From NCBI GenBank assembly GCA_012184525.1, contig WOFQ01000185.1:1-11904 (forward strand): a stretch of DNA of 11,904 nt. The letters run 5' to 3'. The position numbers and the translations under genes were made by a program. Below, piece after piece: positions 8,443 through 11,904 of the stretch. The notes beneath the pieces are model-generated. The model searched no databases and was not told the DNA's origin. It worked only from the letters and a program-made list of their open reading frames with translations. The DNA is from Xenoacremonium recifei. Lineage: Eukaryota; Ascomycota; Sordariomycetes; Hypocreales; Nectriaceae. How positions within the stretch are numbered: the first letter of the stretch is position 1; each line of letters begins with the position of its first letter.

Positions 8443-11400
8443 TCACCGCCTGTCCCTTGTATGAATCCTCTCATGTCTCCGACAGTCGTTCAGCCTGGCA
8501 AATGCTCTATTGCAGTGTGAGCAACTGTAAGGACGTTCACCGAAATGGCTTCTTTGGTGACCCTGCAAGGTGATCTTTCTCGTGAAATCCTTGTGACATA
8601 TCTCACACACAAACCGTGAGACACTAACTCTAGGACGGAAGGTTTCGAAAACAGTTGGCCCTTCAGTCAAGTCCGGGTGATAGATCCGTATATGTCTTAG
8701 CTGGTCCTTTTCAGAACAAAAGCCGATGGGTGCATAGTTGCAGTTTTTGGGACACTGATATGGTCTATCATGACGGCTGTCGTGATCCTTGCGATCTCTT
8801 TCGTTGTCGTAGCCCAGGAAGAAGAATTTGCACAAGAGGCGCTTGCATTTAAAAAGGTTGGGCCCATAGTAGTCCCTTATTGTATCGTTCATGCAGGCGT
8901 ACGAATTCGGTTTAAAATTCTCCTCAAGGACTCTCCTGTTCTCTTCCAAGGCTTTTTCGACTTCGGCGATGCCCACCGTATTCCGAACGTCGTACGTGCC
9001 CTTCTGATGAGTATATATATGGTTCCAGACAGTTCGAAGGTTCTCATAGAAGAGAAAGCCTCTGAATCCTTCCGGGCTAGGTTGTTGCGGGTTAGGTTGT
9101 TGAAGATCTTGGTGCAAGTCTTCAGTAAGCGCTTCGCGATTCATGTCGATGAAGTGCTGCAAGGCAGAGCCAAACTCTTCCTTGTATTGAGGACCAATCT
9201 CTATGTCATCAAAGAGATCTCTGCAGTCTGATAGGACTGTTGCGATATGGCCGTGCCAGTGAGAGCATGCGTAGTCCTGGAAGGAGGCCCAGCCTAACTT
9301 TACCTTCTCCTGGCGCTCGTATTGATTGTGCTGGTTTGATAATGCTAGAAGGCATAGGTATTTCAAACACATGATGGCGAGATCACATTGGACGGCTTGT
9401 GCGTTGATGCGTTCGTTCTCGACGATGTAACTGATCCCGTAAGTTAAGGTCATATCAGTCATCTTGAAGATCCTACCCTCGTGCCGTGGAATGAATCATT
9501 CGAATGTGATCCCCATTGGCAACATGTACTAAGGACCCGAGATATTTCTGGGCATCTTGTCGAAGCATTTTGTTGTCAAAGTCCACCATTTGCCTCTTAT
9601 GGTCGTATGATAGGATGGCTTGCATTTCGTGCCATTTCAAAGGACGTTTTGCAAAGATCAGCCAACCTAAGAGAAGTCTAGCCAGCTCCCAGTGAGCATC
9701 TCCATCTTCCAACTCCTTTAATCTTAGTTTGACTGCCTCTAGAAGCTTTTTGTAACTGTGGGTAGTGGCCTGTTAGTCCATAGCGTACTGAAATGGTTTT
9801 CGGAAGACAAGGGACCTACATTTGTGATAATTTCCCGGGCACGATCTCGCCCCCCCTGATGTTGCCTAGTAGCTTATCTTTGTTTGGCTGGTGAAGGAGA
9901 AAGTCAATAACCAAATGAGCGTATAGGAACATTTCTAGAAAGTTTCAGTTTGTGCGTAGGCGAAGTGGTCATATGTAGAAGGAACGAGGTATACCTTTGC
10001 TTCGGCTGCAAACAAAATTTTCAATTTGTGCCTCGTCAGCTTCGGAAAGATTAAAGCCACCATTAGTGGCGCCCTTCTGCGAGAATTCGGGCATTCTCTT
10101 TCTGACATAAGCCCTAATATCCTCTGCGTTGTCAGTTGGCTTCAACTCCACACAGGCATCGCCTTGAGGCAATAGACCGTCTTTAGTAAGCTCTGGCATG
10201 GGATGGCCCATGAAAAGAACTCTTAGGCATCCATTTTTAATATTCCTGTCGCAGTTCCTGGTCTGGTCCATGAAAAAGTTGGCTGTGCTGATCCGGTCCG
10301 AGAGTTTACACTCGTCTAGTCCGTCGATGATAATATACTGCCTGGAGTTATACTCGAAGAAGGTTTCAAAGAGTGTTTTGATAATCTCAGGGTTTTCCAG
10401 AGTTAAAGATCCACTTGATGACATCCTTTCAGCACAGAAGGGCAATAGATCTTCGTTGTCATCCACCACCTGATGGAGAATGCCTTTCAGGACGTCAAGG
10501 TAAGTGCAAAGGTCAGGATCTTCTTCCCGGCAGTAGAAATAATAAGTCTTGCTCTCCCGTGGAATTGTGTTACTCCTGCTCCCGCTAGAAAGGTCCTTCA
10601 GTTCGTCTATGATCAGAGAAGCCAAGACCGTTTTGCCTGTGTAATGTCAGCCCGGCCGCTTCTTTCATATTTGGAATGACGGCGTATCGTTACCAAAGCC
10701 CCTGCTCCCATGGACGAAAATGGCGGACTCAGGTGGGAAATCTTCTTTCATCCAATCCATGACCTCACTATACCTCCGGCTGCGGAACAGCCAGCGGCCA
10801 GTGCTAGGACAGACTCTACAGTCTTGGAAGCTTTTATGGAGAGAGTGTATTTTTTCTGAGCCTGAAATCCAGGACAAAACTCTTCGTTTTTCCTTCTGTT
10901 TCCTAGCTCGTTCGTCTTCCTGAAAACAAGATCGACATTTCATCACATCGTGGCGATATTGATGCAACCCGAACTTGGCAATCTCCCAAGTGTCACTGAT
11001 TTCTGGTCCAAAATCTTCTCGTAGTAACTCGGAATTTTGGTCTAAGTTTATTGTAGGATTTCGCAGAGAGGAACCGTGGTCTTGTATGAGTTTCCCATGC
11101 TTTTGCAGGGACTTCTTTAAATGTTCGATGGTGGGGCTTAGTCCTTTCCATGTCGGTCGGTGAAGTTTTTGCCAGACTAGGATATATCAGTATGCACCTC
11201 ACTGGCCCAAAATCAGGCTCAATCTTTACCTTTCAGCCGAAGGGAAAAAAGCTTATATGCAAGGCGATGGAACGTCAGAATATCTTCGTAAATCCTAACC
11301 AGACATTCTGTGGCCTCCGGCAGTTCAGTGAAGAATCGTACATAGTCATATAATGGTGGTATTTGAGATCCCAGAACTTCGTACGCGTCAAGGACGTCGT

Positions 11401-11782
11401 CAAAAGCTCTTTCCACGATGTTCGTTATCTTGAGCGCGGATTGTTAGTAATCTACTCCGTGATCTCAATATATTGTGACTGGTATGAACGTTACCTCTAA
11501 TAAGAACTGAGCCGGACCCCAGATGTAGCGCATAATTTCTGCGACGTGCGGGAACCCTATGGCAGAGAGCACTTTCTCTAGCTGTATCATACCCTGGAGA
11601 AAAGGTTCTATTCTTCTCATGTGGATCATCGTCATTTTAAGTTCCCTCTTTGACTGGATGGTCTGAAGTTCATGTTGTAGCGTTTCATTTGTCCTGGACT
11701 TGAAAGATTCTCGATCCCGATCCGTAAGAAAGTCCGAGTTGGCGAAGTCATCTGCTAAGACATGGAGCTGGTCTAAGGACAT
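8443..11782 (-). CDS. NACHT NTPase (fungal NLR/STAND) with four C-terminal C2H2-type zinc fingers
   Basis: Predicted exons on the minus strand: 11782-11495, 11428-11230, 11176-10694, 10636-9995, 9934-9820, 9755-9477, 9430-8443 (2,994 bases, 997 residues). NACHT proteins are signal-sensing NTPases that oligomerise on activation; in fungi several control incompatibility or cell death. Order seen: a helical N-terminal region with RYIWGPAQFLLE followed by AFDDVLDAY, typical of the N-terminal domain (DUF7708-like, from memory) of fungal NACHT proteins; TGRWLF before the NACHT domain; Walker A GSRGFGKT (319-326); Walker B IIIDGLDEC (425-433); EMFLYAHLVIDFL; a winged-helix region (LLGWLIFAKRPLKWHEMQ); and HSTARGYI. 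Zinc-finger pairs: C864/C869/H885/H889, C895/C899/H915/H920, C944/C947/H960/H964, C972/C975/H988/H992. No WD40, ankyrin or TPR repeats are present. The ATG at 11782 is the first after an in-frame stop; an extra 5' exon cannot be excluded. The gene appears intact. Confidence 0.9.
10637..10693 (-). other. Intron splitting the Walker A codon run of the NACHT gene
   Basis: A 57-base GT-AG intron in phase 1 lies between Phe323 and Gly324. Joining G to GC restores the Gly-Lys-Thr of the P-loop. If retained, the frame continues for nine codons after Gly324 and stops, leaving the N-terminal domain without an NTPase. Confidence 0.85.
11193..11204. repeat. Copy of the mimp-like 12-mer inside the second NACHT intron
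   Basis: tgcacctcactg equals 12 bases of the arm at 5734-5749 and lies within the intron 11177-11229. On the coding strand of this gene it reads cagtgaggtgca. It is isolated, with no partner within a kilobase, so chance or a worn-down insertion are both possible. Confidence 0.5.
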
Positions 11783-11826
11783 ATTGCTTGTATGCAGTCC
11801 TTATGAACAAGGTCCAACGGCGAGAG

Positions 11827-11851
11827 GTTTTGTTTTGTTTTGTTTTGTTTT
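11827..11851. repeat. Five tandem GTTTT units
   Basis: Five perfect 5-base units. Read on the minus strand this is AAAAC repeated five times, lying nine to fifteen bases beyond the 3' end of the tRNA-like sequence at 11860-11904. The position resembles the A-rich tail of a retroposon, or it is a plain microsatellite in the 5' UTR of the NACHT gene, whose start codon is 45 bases away. Confidence 0.9.
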
Positions 11852-11859
11852 ATTAATTA

Positions 11860-11904
11860 ACGTCCTGCAGGAGTCGAACCTGCCTGTTCCCTAGAGGGAC
11901 AAGA
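11860..11904 (-). tRNA. tRNA-like 3' portion, cut by the window end
   Basis: On the minus strand, 11883-11867 form a perfect five-pair T-arm (GCAGG, loop TTCGACT, CCTGC). It includes an exact pol III B-box GGTTCGACTCC (11880-11870). Seven bases that could be the 3' acceptor strand (AGGACGT) follow. Upstream, tccc-tcta-ggga (within 11885-11901) can form a small hairpin that would suit the long variable arm of a Ser or Leu tRNA. The 5' half and anticodon lie outside the window, so identity cannot be called. No T-run terminator follows; an AAAAC tract does. It may be a real tRNA gene, a tRNA pseudogene or the tRNA-derived part of a SINE. Confidence 0.45.

Noticed and set aside
10198..10473. Plus-strand open frame across the NACHT domain
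   Set aside because: Shadow of the minus-strand exon that carries Walker B and conserved NACHT motifs.
11884..11904. Seven-base loop with CTA read as an amber-suppressor anticodon
   Set aside because: The stem has a mismatch and only one base would remain for the variable loop before the T-arm. A long variable arm of a Ser/Leu-type tRNA, or a pseudogene, is more likely.

Overview
The window looks like nuclear DNA of a filamentous ascomycete (Pezizomycotina). Three genes carry many short introns (46-66 bases) with GT-AG borders. Two of them encode HET and NACHT/STAND proteins of the kind that expand in these fungi. AT-rich repeat remnants lie at the left edge. One inverted repeat resembles, from memory, the ends of mimp/impala elements of Fusarium, so a hypocrealean source is possible but not proven.

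Layout. Bases 1-859 are gene-free: a short tandem repeat, (TA)-rich DNA and two adjacent hairpin-rich remnants ending in the same 18-base sequence, probably MITE-like transposon debris. Bases 860-1739 hold no gene I can support. A RAD5/RAD16-type SNF2 ATPase with a RING finger (minus strand, 1740-5270, 11 exons, 990 codons) follows. A 1,064-base divergent intergenic region (5271-6334) carries the mimp-like inverted repeat. A HET-domain gene (plus strand, 6335-8336, 2 exons, 651 codons) then runs tail to tail against a NACHT NLR-like gene (minus strand, 8443-11782, 7 exons, 997 codons). The NLR gene carries four C2H2-type zinc fingers instead of the usual WD40, ankyrin or TPR repeats. At the right edge are five GTTTT repeats and the 3' part of a tRNA-like sequence on the minus strand, cut by the window end.

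The exon chains were built by hand so that family motifs stay in frame; all three totals divide by three and end at a stop codon. They remain predictions without RNA evidence.

How the genes may work together. HET domains are the death-triggering effectors of heterokaryon incompatibility, and NACHT NLRs are the usual sensors. In the het-d/het-e family of Podospora both sit in one protein. Here they are two separate neighbouring genes, so a split sensor-effector pair is a testable hypothesis. The NLR's zinc fingers, the basic clusters in the HET and SNF2 proteins, and the SNF2 gene itself point to possible nuclear action. No functional link among the three is shown by sequence alone. Two features stand out besides the pair. 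A GC-AG intron splits the DEAH box of the SNF2 gene. A phase-1 intron likewise splits the Walker A motif of the NLR gene. Retention of either intron would cut the protein inside its ATPase motif.
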